A stretch of 64,000 nucleotides of DNA from Curtobacterium sp. MCBA15_001 (GCF_001864835.1 NZ_MJGI01000024.1:9090-73089), one strand, 5' to 3'; counted from the stretch's first letter, positions 34,580 through 46,313 are shown. Numbers and translations are program-made. The notes: generated from the sequence alone by a model not told the origin.

Positions 34580-35512
34580 GTGGACACCACCGCGCTCGCC
34601 GAGGCCGCCCGCGACCTGCTCCTCGTCGCCCCGGCCGACTTCGTCACGGAGCGCACCGCCCGGCAACGCGCCACACGGGGTCAGGACCGCGACCTCGCCA
34701 CCGCGATCGGTGCGCTCCGGAAACCCGCACCCGCGGCCTGGGTCGTCGACCTGCTCGCCCACGACGGTGCCCTCGACGAGGCGGTCGCCCTCGGGCCGGC
34801 CATCCGCCAGGCCCAGGCGGACGCGGACCCGGCGGCGATCGCAGCACTCCGGCATCAGCGTGCCGAGGTCGTGGCAGCGCTCGCCCAGGCCGGCGCCGAC
34901 CTGGCGTCCGACGCGGGCCATCCCGTGACGGCCGCCGTGCTCGCCCAGGTCCGCGCGACGATCGAGGCAGCGATGGCCGATCCGCACGCCGGTGCCGCGG
35001 TCCGGTCCGGCCTGCTCGTCCAGCCGCTCGAGAGCGCGGGCTTCGACGACGTCGACCTCGACGGCGCGCTCGTCGTGCCGGACGCCGTACCGGAGGCCTG
35101 GTCCGGCAGCGGCGCCGACCCCATCCCGATCACCAGCGCGCGCCGGACCGCGACGGCGAGTCGTGCCTCCAGGACGACGAAGACGACGAGGACGACGAAG
35201 ACGGCGAAGACGGCGCCGGAGCCCGATGCGGTAGCGCCTCCGCGCGACCACGCTGCGGACCGCCGAGCCGCGCGTCAGGCCGAGAGCACGGCGCGCGGCG
35301 AGTCCCGCGACGCCGACGCGGCCCTCGACCGCGCCGAGACGGACCTCGCGAGCGCCGAGGACCGTCGTGCCGCGTTGCAGCAGGAGCTCGACCGGGCCAC
35401 CGCCGACGTGCGCCGACGTGAACGCGACCGGGACGACGCCGAGACCGCGAGCGACCGGGCGCGCGACGTGCTGGCGGCCGCGCAGCGGCACCGCCGCGAC
35501 CTCGGACGCTGA
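34580..35512 (+). CDS. hypothetical coiled-coil protein
   Basis: I do not recognise the function. This 310-aa protein has an N-terminal helical region (LRKPAPAAWVVDLLAHDG near 45-62), a mostly helical middle, a basic low-complexity linker made of TTK/TTR/TAK triplets (about 195-215) and a long charged C-terminal coiled coil (Ala/Arg/Asp/Glu, about 225-305). GTG at 34580 is chosen because TAGCCT lies 14 nt upstream and the protein sequence begins sensibly there. The frame continues back into manD, but that part is out-of-frame shadow. Similar proteins occur in other Actinobacteria as conserved hypotheticals; I cannot assign a role. Confidence 0.7.
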   Translation: MDTTALAEAARDLLLVAPADFVTERTARQRATRGQDRDLATAIGALRKPAPAAWVVDLLAHDGALDEAVALGPAIRQAQADADPAAIAALRHQRAEVVAALAQAGADLASDAGHPVTAAVLAQVRATIEAAMADPHAGAAVRSGLLVQPLESAGFDDVDLDGALVVPDAVPEAWSGSGADPIPITSARRTATASRASRTTKTTRTTKTAKTAPEPDAVAPPRDHAADRRAARQAESTARGESRDADAALDRAETDLASAEDRRAALQQELDRATADVRRRERDRDDAETASDRARDVLAAAQRHRRDLGR

Positions 35513-35604
35513 CGGTGACGCACGCGACGTGTCCGCACTGACGCGTCCTCATCACCTCGGATGAAAGACGTCGCCGCGGCTCGCAGGCGCACCGGGCTCC
35601 GCCA

Positions 35605-35610
35605 TACGCT
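35605..35610 (+). promoter_or_regulatory. -10 box (TACGCT) of the second histidine-kinase gene
   Basis: It begins 13 nt before the ATG at 35618. This argues for that start over the ATG at 35561, which has neither a box nor a ribosome site. Confidence 0.45.
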
Positions 35611-35617
35611 CGACGGC

Positions 35618-36916
35618 ATGCGCTCCTTCCTCCGTCGCCGCGGTCGCCACGTGGTCGCCCCGGCCATCGGCGTCGTCTACCTCGTGCTGTGGATCGTCGC
35701 CGAAGCGGGGCGTTCGGGACTCGTCGAGCACATCGTCGTCGTGTCCGCGTTCGCGGTCGCCATCGGTCTGGGGAACTGGATGCCGGCCACCTCCCTCGGC
35801 CTGGTCGTCGTCGTGCCGCTGCTCCAGGCGCTCCGCCTGCTGCACCGCCCCACGGACACGACGTGGCCCGCATACCTCGCCATCGCGATCGTGGTCGGCA
35901 TCGTCGGTGCCGGTCGCTCGGACCTGCTCCGGTGGCTCGCGGTCCCGGCGCTCGCGGTCGCCAGCGGGGCCGCTGCGTGGGCGATGGTCGTCCCCACCGT
36001 GGCCGATCAGGACGTGTGGGGGCTCTGGGTCGCCTCCTCCGCCGGCACGCGGACCAACCTCCCGTTCGTCGCACTCGCGATCGCCGGTGCGAGCGGCATC
36101 GGGTGGGCGATCGGTGTGGTGATCGGGGCGTCCTGGCGCATCGGCCTCGCTCGTGTGCGGGTCGTCGAGGCCGAGCGCGAGACCGAGGTGACGACCGTGG
36201 AGCTCCATGCCGAACAGGAGCGCGCGCGCATCGCCCGGGACGTCCACGACTCGCTGGCACACTCCCTCGCCGTGGTCGTCTCACAGGCGCAGGGCGCGGC
36301 GGCGATCGCGGTCCGCGACGAGCACGCGGCCCGAGCCCTGCAGGACATCGCCGAGGTGAGTCGGTCCGCGCTCGGGGACGTCCGTGCGCTCGTCGAACGG
36401 ATCCAGGGCGCGGGGGACGACGTCCGGCACTGTCTCGGCGACCTGCCCGTGTCGGTCGCGGACATGCGAGAGCTCGGCATGGCGGCGGACCTCGTCGAGC
36501 ACGGCGACCGCGCCGACGTGCTGCCGACGGTCGGGAACGCCGTCCACCGCATCGTGCAGGAGAGCCTGACGAACGTGTTGAAGCACCAGGGTCGGACGGC
36601 GGACGTCCGCGTGGTCCTGGACTGGCGCGGGCCCGGGCTGGGCATCGTGGTCGCCTCCCGGGGATCAGCGCCGCTCGTCGAACTCGACGGTGACGGCTCG
36701 GGGATCCTCGGGATGCAGGAGCGTGCCCGGCTGGTCGACGGATGGCTGCGCGCCGGGGCCGGCGACCTGCCGCACGAGTTCGTCGTCACGGCCTGGGTGC
36801 CGACCCTCCGGGGAGCAACGGAGTCCGAGCGGGACACCGCGACCGCGGTGGCCGGCCCCGCCGACGGGGACGCCGCGACCGCGGTGGTCGGCCCCGCCGA
36901 CGGGATCGTCCGATGA
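35618..36916 (+). CDS. sensor histidine kinase (two-component system 2)
   Basis: This 432-aa protein has six membrane segments in the first 180 residues, an amphipathic linker, a HisKA_3 domain with RIARDVHDSLAHSLAVVVSQ (phospho-His near 210), and an HATPase with NAVHRIVQESLTNVLKHQ and GSGILGMQERA. It ends in a Pro/Ala-rich tail with a 12-residue tandem duplication (ATAVxGPADG twice). The start at 35618 fits the -10 box; the frame allows an ATG at 35561, adding 19 basic residues. The stop overlaps the regulator start. Domain order is the same as in system 1, but sequence and sensor differ. Confidence 0.9.
   Translation: MRSFLRRRGRHVVAPAIGVVYLVLWIVAEAGRSGLVEHIVVVSAFAVAIGLGNWMPATSLGLVVVVPLLQALRLLHRPTDTTWPAYLAIAIVVGIVGAGRSDLLRWLAVPALAVASGAAAWAMVVPTVADQDVWGLWVASSAGTRTNLPFVALAIAGASGIGWAIGVVIGASWRIGLARVRVVEAERETEVTTVELHAEQERARIARDVHDSLAHSLAVVVSQAQGAAAIAVRDEHAARALQDIAEVSRSALGDVRALVERIQGAGDDVRHCLGDLPVSVADMRELGMAADLVEHGDRADVLPTVGNAVHRIVQESLTNVLKHQGRTADVRVVLDWRGPGLGIVVASRGSAPLVELDGDGSGILGMQERARLVDGWLRAGAGDLPHEFVVTAWVPTLRGATESERDTATAVAGPADGDAATAVVGPADGIVR
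36841..36904 (+). repeat. 36-bp in-frame tandem duplication in the kinase tail
   Basis: Two copies of GACCGCGGTGGYCGGCCCCG start at 36841 and 36877, encoding a duplicated TAVxGPADG unit. Confidence 0.85.
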
Positions 36917-37572
36917 CCGCGATCCGCGTCGCCGTCGTCGACGACCAACGCCTCTTCGCCTCGGGCATGCAGATGCTCGTCGAGGCCCAGGACGACATGA
37001 CCTGCGTCGGCACAGCCGGTGACGGTGCTGCCGCGCTCGACCTGTGTGCCGCCGAGCGTCCGGACGTCCTGCTGCTGGACCTCCGGATGCCGGTGATGAG
37101 CGGCATCGAGGCCATGACCCGGCTCGGCTCCACGGGTGACGACCGTCCCCGCGTCGTCGCACTGACCACGATCCGCCGCGACGACGCCGTGGTGGCCGCG
37201 CTGCGCGCCGGGGCGGCCGCCTTCCTGACGAAGGACGCGCTGCCCGACGTGGTCACCGCCACCATCCGCGACGTGCACGAGGGGCGTCCGGCGCCGACCG
37301 AGGCCGAAGCGCTCGACCTGCTCCGCGCCCAGGGCGGCGTGCCGGAGTGGACGGGCCGGCGCGACGAAGTGCTCGACGTCCTGAGCGCCCGCGAGCGCGA
37401 GGTCTTCCTGCTCGTCGCGAAGGGACTGAGCAACGCGGAGATCGCCGAATCGGTCTTCCTCAGCGAGGCGACCGTCAAGTCGCACGTCCGCTCGGTGCTG
37501 CAGAAGCTCGGACTGCGGAACCGCATCCAGGTCGTCATCACCGCCCACGAACGCGGCCTCGTCCGCTCCTGA
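36913..37572 (+). CDS. NarL/FixJ-family response regulator (two-component system 2)
   Basis: This 219-aa protein has a receiver domain with VVDDQRLFASG, phospho-Asp near 56 (VLLLDLRMPVMSG), Thr in ALTTIRRDD and Lys in FLTKDALPD. It is followed by a LuxR-type helix-turn-helix (LSAREREVFLLVAKGLSNAE...SEATVKSHVRSV). The ATG lies in the kinase stop (ATGA). An exported protein gene follows after 38 bp and may be in the same unit. The regulated genes are not identifiable from the sequence. Confidence 0.94.
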   Translation: MTAIRVAVVDDQRLFASGMQMLVEAQDDMTCVGTAGDGAAALDLCAAERPDVLLLDLRMPVMSGIEAMTRLGSTGDDRPRVVALTTIRRDDAVVAALRAGAAAFLTKDALPDVVTATIRDVHEGRPAPTEAEALDLLRAQGGVPEWTGRRDEVLDVLSAREREVFLLVAKGLSNAEIAESVFLSEATVKSHVRSVLQKLGLRNRIQVVITAHERGLVRS

Positions 37573-37610
37573 CCGAAGACCACGCAGCACGGACCAGTCC
37601 AGGGGGACCC

Positions 37611-38576
37611 ATGCACATCACCACCCGCGCCGCGAAGCGCGGCACCTTCGCCCTCGTCGTGATCGGCCTCGCGGCGGGCGTCGTCCAGCACCTGCCCGAG
37701 CCTGCCGACGTCGCGGTCGCACCGACCGTCCACCGCGACCCGGGATCGTGGACGATGCCGCTGGACGGGTACGTGCAGCCGGGCAGCGACAAGGACAGCT
37801 ACGCGTTCAGCCTGGTGGTCCAGCCCTGCCTGCGGACCATCGGGATCGACTCCGCACCGCCGTGGGCGACCGCGGCCGGGCTCGATGCGCTCTCCGACGA
37901 GCGTGACACCCCGGCCGGGGGGAACACCGCGCCGGCGCTCGCCTGGAGTCGCCCGCTCGACGCCGAGTCCGCCCGGACACGCGGGTACCACGGTGCCTCG
38001 ACGGCCGGCGCCGACGCGGACGGCATCCGGACCTGGGGTGAGGACCCGGCGCGGAACGCTGCCTTCGCCGACGCGCCGCAGCGGGAGGTGGACCGGTGCT
38101 TCCAGCAGGCGTACCGCACGCTGGGGACGGCGGACCCGGACGGAGCCGTCCAGTCGGCGTCGATCGTCGCGAAGCGCCTGACCTACCTGGCCACGATGGC
38201 CGCACGAGAGGACCCCGCCGTCGTCACCGCGGCTGGACGGTGGCGCACGTGCATGGCCCCCGCGGACGTGATCGACCTGCCGCAGGCACCGAGCGACATG
38301 CCGTCCCAGTCGATCCAGATGGACCACGGCACGAACATCAGCTCGACGCCGGTGCAGGACGCCGAGGTCGCGATCGCACAGCGGGACGTCGCCTGTCAGG
38401 AGACCTCCGGGTACCGCGACGCGCTCTACGACGCTGCGTGGGACCGCCTGCTGCACGTGACCGCGAGCGATTCCACGGAGCTCCGGCGCACCAGGCCGGA
38501 CCAGCGCGACGTCGACCGTCGTCTCGACACCACGATCCGGCGGCTCGCGCCGGCGGCGCCAGCCGACGCTGGTTGA
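37611..38576 (+). CDS. exported hypothetical protein linked to two-component system 2
   Basis: This 321-aa protein starts with a basic segment and one hydrophobic helix (about 11-28, TFALVVIGLAAGVVQHL) that serves as signal peptide or anchor, without a lipobox. The outside part has four Cys (VQPCLRTIG, VDRCFQQAY, WRTCMAPAD, DVACQETSG) that could form two disulfides. It is rich in acidic residues and Gln and has no recognised catalytic motif. AGGGGGA precedes the ATG. Small exported proteins beside NarL-type systems are common in Microbacteriaceae and may sense or modulate the envelope, which would fit its place after the regulator. The function is unknown. Confidence 0.75.
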   Translation: MHITTRAAKRGTFALVVIGLAAGVVQHLPEPADVAVAPTVHRDPGSWTMPLDGYVQPGSDKDSYAFSLVVQPCLRTIGIDSAPPWATAAGLDALSDERDTPAGGNTAPALAWSRPLDAESARTRGYHGASTAGADADGIRTWGEDPARNAAFADAPQREVDRCFQQAYRTLGTADPDGAVQSASIVAKRLTYLATMAAREDPAVVTAAGRWRTCMAPADVIDLPQAPSDMPSQSIQMDHGTNISSTPVQDAEVAIAQRDVACQETSGYRDALYDAAWDRLLHVTASDSTELRRTRPDQRDVDRRLDTTIRRLAPAAPADAG

Positions 38577-38583
38577 ACCGGCC

Positions 38584-38625
38584 GGACGGGAGGCACGTGG
38601 CGGCGCCGCCCCGTGCCTCCCGTCC
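38584..38625 (+). terminator. terminator hairpin (GGAGGC family)
   Basis: Perfect 14-bp stem GGACGGGAGGCACG / CGTGCCTCCCGTCC, whose 14-nt loop contains a second palindrome (GGCGGCGCCGCC). It sits 7 bp after the exported-protein stop. Confidence 0.78.
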
Positions 38626-38697
38626 GCCCCGCCCTGGTCGCGAGCCGCCTGCGCGCCCGGGCACCGCCGACGTGACGACACGCCCGGACGGGTACTG

Positions 38698-38703
38698 GTA
38701 GAG
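38698..38703 (+). promoter_or_regulatory. -10 box (TAGAGT) upstream of rplY
   Basis: TAGAGT in a GC-rich gap, with no matching -35 at the standard distance. It would give a leader of about 160 nt before the strong AGGAGG of rplY. I see no obvious known riboswitch in that leader. Confidence 0.4.
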
Positions 38704-38869
38704 TTGCTGACGACTTCGGCGAGGGTCGCGTTCGCGCGGCCGTGATCGACGCGGCGGATGCCCGGCAAGCTCTGGGAACGTTCCTCACGCGTGCACGCGT
38801 TCGAGTTGCAACACCACAGACCCCCCACGATGCCGGCACCCCGGTGTCGTCCCCAGACCAGGAGGCACC

Positions 38870-39514
38870 ATGGCCGACTACACCAAGCTCGCAGCGGAAG
38901 TCCGCACCAAGTTCGGCAAGGGCGCTGCACGCAAGCTCCGCGCTGCCGACAAGATCCCCGCCGTGATCTACGGCCACGGCACCGAGCCGCAGCACGTCAG
39001 CCTGCCGGGCCACGAGACCATGCTGCTCGTCCGTACGGCGAACGCGGTCGTGGACCTCGACATCGAGGGCTCGGCGCAGCTCGCCCTCGTCAAGGACGTC
39101 CAGCGTGACCCGGTGCGCCAGATCATCGAGCACATCGACCTGGTCGTCGTGCGTCGCGGCGAGAAGGTCACCGTCGACGTCCCCGTCGTCATCGAGGGCG
39201 AGTCCTTCTCCGGCACCATCCACGTGCAGGACCTCTCCAGCGTCTCGCTGCTCGTGCTCGCCACGGCGATCCCCGAGCACGTCGTCGTCGACGTCGAGGG
39301 CCTCGAGGACGGCAAGCAGGTCCACGCGTCCGAGCTGCAGCTGCCCGAGGGCGCCGAGCTCGAGACCGACCCCGAGGCGCTCGTCGTCCAGATCGTCACC
39401 CCGCGTGCGACCGCCGACGACATCGCCGCCGACGAGGAGTCCGCCGAGGCGGGTGCCGAGGCCGGCACCGAGGGCGGCTCCGAGCCCGTCGACGAGTCCT
39501 CCGACTCCGAGTAA
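38870..39514 (+). CDS. rplY: 50S ribosomal protein L25/general stress protein Ctc
   Basis: This 214-aa protein binds 5S rRNA. The N-terminal L25 domain (TKFGKGAARKLRAADKIPAV; IYGHGTEP near 33) and a C-terminal TL5/CTC beta-domain (about 95-185) are followed by a very acidic tail (DEESAEAG...DESSDSE, about 186-214). The long Ctc form is usual in Actinobacteria. AGGAGG lies 7 nt before the ATG. It is followed by pth after 44 bp and then mfd, the standard actinobacterial order. The acidic tail resembles a molecular mimic of nucleic acid; its role is not known. Confidence 0.96.
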   Translation: MADYTKLAAEVRTKFGKGAARKLRAADKIPAVIYGHGTEPQHVSLPGHETMLLVRTANAVVDLDIEGSAQLALVKDVQRDPVRQIIEHIDLVVVRRGEKVTVDVPVVIEGESFSGTIHVQDLSSVSLLVLATAIPEHVVVDVEGLEDGKQVHASELQLPEGAELETDPEALVVQIVTPRATADDIAADEESAEAGAEAGTEGGSEPVDESSDSE

Positions 39515-39558
39515 CACCCGGTCAGGGACGTCTGGTCGACGCTGATGGCACTGCGCTC

Positions 39559-40155
39559 ATGACGGAAGCTGCGCCCGCGGCGTTGCTCGTCGTGGTCGGG
39601 CTCGGGAACCCCGGGCCCGACTACGCGGGCAACCGTCACAACGTCGGCCAGATGGTCCTCGACGAACTCGCCGCCCGGATGGGTGCGACGTTCAAGAAGC
39701 ACAAGACCCCGAACACCGTGGCCGAGGGGCGCCTGGTGCCGGGCGGCCCGCGACTGGTCCTGGCCAAGCCCGGGTCGTTCATGAACACCTCCGGCGGTCC
39801 CGTCTCGAGCGTGCTCGGGTTCTACGGCGCGACCCCCGCCGACCTCGTCGTCGTGCACGACGAGCTCGACCTGCCGTTCGACACCGTGCGCCTCAAGGGC
39901 AACGGCGGCCACGGCGGGCACAACGGGCTGCGGGACATCATCAAGGCCACCGGCACGAACGAGTTCTCCCGGGTGCGCGTCGGCATCGGCCGCCCGCCCG
40001 GTCGTCAGGACCCGGCCGACTACGTCCTGCGGGACTTCTCGCCCACTGAGAAGAAGACCCTGCCGAACCTGCTGGCGGACGCCGCCGACGCGGTCGAGGC
40101 GATCGCGGACCTCGGGCTCCTCGCGGCGCAGCAGCGCGTCCACGCGCCGTCCTGA
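39559..40155 (+). CDS. pth: peptidyl-tRNA hydrolase
   Basis: This 198-aa enzyme recycles tRNA from dropped peptidyl-tRNA. VVGLGNPGPDYAGNRHNVG carries Asn and the catalytic His near 27, FMNTSGGPV the substrate Asn, and VVHDELDLPFDTVRLKGNGGHGGHNGL the catalytic Asp and the GGxxGHNG loop. Length is normal. The ATG at 39559 begins right before the conserved core; no clear -10 lies 12 nt upstream, so it is probably co-transcribed with rplY. Confidence 0.97.
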   Translation: MTEAAPAALLVVVGLGNPGPDYAGNRHNVGQMVLDELAARMGATFKKHKTPNTVAEGRLVPGGPRLVLAKPGSFMNTSGGPVSSVLGFYGATPADLVVVHDELDLPFDTVRLKGNGGHGGHNGLRDIIKATGTNEFSRVRVGIGRPPGRQDPADYVLRDFSPTEKKTLPNLLADAADAVEAIADLGLLAAQQRVHAPS

Positions 40156-40211
40156 CCTGGCCGCGGCGTTCGCCCGTCGCGCACGGCGCGGTCGCTGTCG
40201 GGCGTCGCCGG

Positions 40212-40217
40212 TACCAT
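40212..40217 (+). promoter_or_regulatory. -10 box (TACCAT) of mfd, leaderless
   Basis: It begins 13 nt before the GTG at 40225, which has no ribosome site. Confidence 0.5.
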
Positions 40218-40224
40218 GTCCTGA

Positions 40225-43827
<3,603 letters not shown>

Positions 43828-43841
43828 ACGCTCCCCGCGTC

Positions 43842-43883
43842 GGACGGGAGGCCCGGTACCAGCTGGCACCGGGCCTCCCGTCC
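43842..43883 (+). terminator. terminator hairpin after mfd (GGAGGC family)
   Basis: A 16-bp perfect stem GGACGGGAGGCCCGGT / ACCGGGCCTCCCGTCC. The loop continues the symmetry (CCAGCTGG), so nearly all 42 bases are palindromic. Confidence 0.8.
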
Positions 43884-43920
43884 GTCACGGGGTCGCGCCC
43901 ACGGCCCGTCGCCGACCCCG

Positions 43921-43960
43921 AACGACACGGCCGAAGTCGTACGACATCGGCCGTGTCGTT
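43921..43960. repeat. GTCGTACGAC palindromic repeat, copy 3
   Basis: A 40-bp dyad centred at 43940/43941 with only one mismatched pair. Arms are AACGACACGGCCGA and its complement around GTCGTACGAC. It lies between mfd and nhaA, convergent genes. Confidence 0.85.
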
Positions 43961-43984
43961 CCGGGCGCAGACCCGCGCGACCCG

Positions 43985-44020
43985 CGACAGATCCGACGTC
44001 GTACGACATCGATGGTGTCG
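43985..44020. repeat. GTCGTACGAC palindromic repeat, copy 4 (degenerate)
   Basis: Same core, centred at 44002/44003, with outer arms CGACAG.../...GTGTCG that pair imperfectly. It lies 62 bp from copy 3 and ends about 20 bp before the nhaA stop. Confidence 0.75.
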
Positions 44021-44039
44021 TTCCGAGTCGGAAGCGCAG

Positions 44040-45218
44040 CTACTCCGTCGCCTCGGCCTCGGACAGTGCGCGCCGCGCGCGGTGGTGCCGCGCCCGCAGC
44101 GACACCACGACCGCCGAGGCGACCATCGCGATGCCAGACCCGACCAGGACGGCGAGGACACCCTCGTCGACGATCTCGGCGTTGCCCGCGAACGCGAGCT
44201 CGTTCATGAGCAACGACACCGTGAACCCGATCCCGCCGAGCACCCCCACGGTGACGATCGACCAGAACGACAGCGACGGGCGACCCGGACCGCGGAACAG
44301 CCGCGTCGCGACGGCGCCGAACAGCGTGATGCCGATCACCTTGCCGACGGGCAGTGCCAGGACGACGGCCCAGAACGTGGGGGAGAGCTCGCCGATGCCC
44401 ACGGCGGGGATGACCACCGCGGCCGAGGCGAATGCGAAGACCGGCAGCACGATCGCGTTCGACCAGGGCTCGACGCCCTCGTGCAGGGTGTGCCCAGGGC
44501 GACGCGGCAGCACCAGCCCGAGGGCGACCCCGGCGATCGTGGCGTGCACACCGGAGTGGTACACGAGCCACCACGTCAGGACACCGAGCACGACCATCGC
44601 GACGATGATCCACGTCTGCCCAGCGCGACCGGGCCGGAGCATCCGACCGAGCAGCCAGAACGCCACGAGGACGACCGCCGCGCCGCCGAGGGCCAGGAAG
44701 TCGGTGTCGTGGGCGAACACGACGGCGATGATGACGATCGCGATGAGGTCGTCGAGCACCGCCAACGCCAGCAGGAAGACCCGGATGGTCGAGGGCAGCC
44801 CCCGGCCGAACATCGCCAGCACCCCGAGGGCGAACGCGATGTCCGTCGCCGTCGGGATCGGCCAGCCGTGCGTGTACTGCGTGCCCGAGGTGACCGCGAG
44901 GAAGATGCCAGCGGGCACCAGCACCCCGCCGACCGCGGCGATGGCCGGCACGACGGCCGTCTTCGGATTCGAGAGCTCACCGTCGACGAGCTCCTGCTTC
45001 AGCTCGATCGCGACGAGGAGGAAGAACACCGCGAGCAGCCCGTCGCTGATCCAGTGCGCCACCGACAGGTCGAGCCCGATCGCACCCCACGGCGCGTGGA
45101 CGTCGAGCAGGGCTTCGAGGCCGGGGCCGATCGGCGTGTTCGCCAGGACGAGCCCGAGCACGGCTGCGGTGAGGAGGGCGACGGCGCTGAAGCGCGGGGA
45201 ACGGACTGCTGCGAGCAT
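44040..45218 (-). CDS. nhaA: Na+/H+ antiporter NhaA
   Basis: This 392-aa membrane protein has about 12 helices. It exchanges Na+ for H+ in pH and salt homeostasis. TATDIAFALGVLAMFG and FLLALAVLDDLIAIV contain the NhaA core, including the paired Asp (DD) essential for ion exchange. SDGLLAVFFLLVAIELKQE is the conserved early loop-helix. I use the ATG at 45218, which has ACGGAG 4 nt upstream and gives an E. coli-like N-terminus. A GTG at 45269 adds 17 residues and has TAGGCT 15 nt upstream, so both starts are possible. It is divergent from mazG and converges on mfd. Confidence 0.95.
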   Translation of the reverse strand: MLAAVRSPRFSAVALLTAAVLGLVLANTPIGPGLEALLDVHAPWGAIGLDLSVAHWISDGLLAVFFLLVAIELKQELVDGELSNPKTAVVPAIAAVGGVLVPAGIFLAVTSGTQYTHGWPIPTATDIAFALGVLAMFGRGLPSTIRVFLLALAVLDDLIAIVIIAVVFAHDTDFLALGGAAVVLVAFWLLGRMLRPGRAGQTWIIVAMVVLGVLTWWLVYHSGVHATIAGVALGLVLPRRPGHTLHEGVEPWSNAIVLPVFAFASAAVVIPAVGIGELSPTFWAVVLALPVGKVIGITLFGAVATRLFRGPGRPSLSFWSIVTVGVLGGIGFTVSLLMNELAFAGNAEIVDEGVLAVLVGSGIAMVASAVVVSLRARHHRARRALSEAEATE

Positions 45219-45287
45219 GAGACTCCGTGAGGGTTCGGGAAACGGTCCGTCGACCAGACTTCCCGACACGCCTCCGCCAGCCTATCC

Positions 45288-45293
45288 GATACT
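45288..45293 (+). promoter_or_regulatory. -10 box (GATACT) of mazG, leaderless
   Basis: It begins 12 nt before the ATG at 45300. This favours that ATG over the GTG immediately before it. The divergent nhaA -10 (TAGGCT) overlaps the same few bases. Confidence 0.4.
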
Positions 45294-45299
45294 GATGTG

Positions 45300-45980
45300 A
45301 TGACCGTCTCGGACCTCTCTGCCGTCGTCGACCGCCTGCTCGACCCGGACAGCGGGTGCGTCTGGAACCGGCAGCAGACGCATGCCTCGCTCGCGCGCTA
45401 CGCCGTCGAGGAGTCGTACGAGCTCGTCGACGCCATCGACGCCGGTGACCGCGACGACGTCCGCGAGGAGCTCGGCGACGTGCTCTACCAGGTCGTCCTG
45501 CACGCGGGGATCGCCGAACGTGCGGGGGAGTTCGACCTGGACGACGTGGCGGAGACGGCGCGGGCGAAGATGGTGCGGCGGCACCCGCACGTGTTCGGCG
45601 ACGAGCGGGCCGACACGGTCGAGGACGTCGTCAGGGTGTGGCGCGCGGCGAAGGCGGCGGAGAAGTCGACGCGCACCAGCGTGTTCGACGGGGTCCCGCG
45701 GGCGATGCCGCCGATGGAGCGTGCGGTGAAGCTGCTGGAGCGCCTGGAGGAGCGGGGCGACGCCGACACGGTGGTCGCGGCCGTCGTCGGTGCGGCTGGT
45801 GCTGGCGTCGGGTCGGCTGACGTCGGGTCGGTTGCCGTCGAGTCGCCTGGCGTCGACGATGCCTGGGGCGTCTCCATGCTCGGGCAGATCGCGGCAGCGC
45901 GTCGGGCCGGGATCGACCCGATCGAGAGCCTGCGGGCCGCGGTGCGAGCGCTGGAGGCCGGAGGACGCGCAGGGGACTGA
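45300..45980 (+). CDS. mazG: MazG-family nucleoside triphosphate pyrophosphohydrolase
   Basis: This 226-aa protein hydrolyses non-canonical NTPs and may lower (p)ppGpp. The Mg-binding EExxE...ExxD pattern is clear in YAVEESYELVDAID and DVREELGDVLYQVVLHA (about 38-70), followed by VRRHPHVFGDERADT. It is shorter than E. coli MazG (263 aa): the C-terminal half keeps only part of the second domain and is interrupted by a Gly/Val/Ser repeat (GVGSA-DVGSV-AVESP-GVDDA, about 169-188) from a 15-bp DNA repeat. The first domain is intact, so activity is likely. The start follows from the -10 box. Confidence 0.9.
   Translation: MTVSDLSAVVDRLLDPDSGCVWNRQQTHASLARYAVEESYELVDAIDAGDRDDVREELGDVLYQVVLHAGIAERAGEFDLDDVAETARAKMVRRHPHVFGDERADTVEDVVRVWRAAKAAEKSTRTSVFDGVPRAMPPMERAVKLLERLEERGDADTVVAAVVGAAGAGVGSADVGSVAVESPGVDDAWGVSMLGQIAAARRAGIDPIESLRAAVRALEAGGRAGD
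45804..45863 (+). repeat. 15-bp tandem repeat inside mazG
   Basis: Four degenerate units start at 45804, 45819, 45834 and 45849 around GCGTCGGGTCGG. They are in frame and encode five-residue units in the linker. Confidence 0.75.
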
Positions 45981-46088
45981 CCGGACGGCCGAGCGACGGA
46001 CGCGGGGCGGTCCTCCCGAAGATGGCGGGACGGCGGACCGGGCCCCGAAGGCCGGCGGTCAGGCGGGCTGGGAACGCGGGGGAGAAGT

Positions 46089-46210
46089 GCGGGCGCCCTC
46101 CCAACCCGAAAAAAGGAGGACGCCCGCGAGCGGGCAGTCGGCGCAACCAGGGACAGTGCGCCGGCAGGGATGCCCGCTCGAACCGCGGGGCACTCTGCAG
46201 CACGGTGCCC
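46089..46210 (+). ncRNA. candidate structured RNA between mazG and hisS
   Basis: Hairpin 1: GCGGGCG-c-CCTCC (46089-46101) with GGAGG-a-CGCCCGC (46115-46127) and loop CAACCCGAAAAAA. It buries a perfect AAGGAGG that has no start codon after it. Hairpin 2: CGAGCGGGCA (46127) with TGCCCGCTCG (46171-46180), enclosing a second stem CGGCGCA/TGCGCCG. Hairpin 3: GGGCAC (46188) with GTGCCC (46205-46210). Because hisS seems to start its own transcript at 46326, this is unlikely to be a hisS leader. No promoter for it is evident. No known RNA family is recognised; it could simply be a terminator region. Confidence 0.35.
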
Positions 46211-46313
46211 TCGCGAACGATTCGACAGGTGGATCAGGCACCCGCCGAACCGAGGTTCTGGATGAACAATATCAGTGGTTCAGCATGCCCGCAACCCCGA
46301 GGTCGCGATCTGA

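Noticed and set aside
35561-35617. Earlier ATG start for the second histidine kinase
   Set aside because: It has no promoter box at the leaderless distance and no ribosome site, whereas the ATG at 35618 has TACGCT 13 nt before it.
46150-46200. A tRNA on the minus strand (GGTTCGAG looks like a T loop)
   Set aside because: No acceptor, D or anticodon arms can be folded around it.
46141-46215. A T-box leader for hisS (AACCGCGG resembles part of the T-box motif)
   Set aside because: The full AGGGTGGNACCGCG motif and a specifier loop are missing, and a leaderless promoter box sits directly before hisS.
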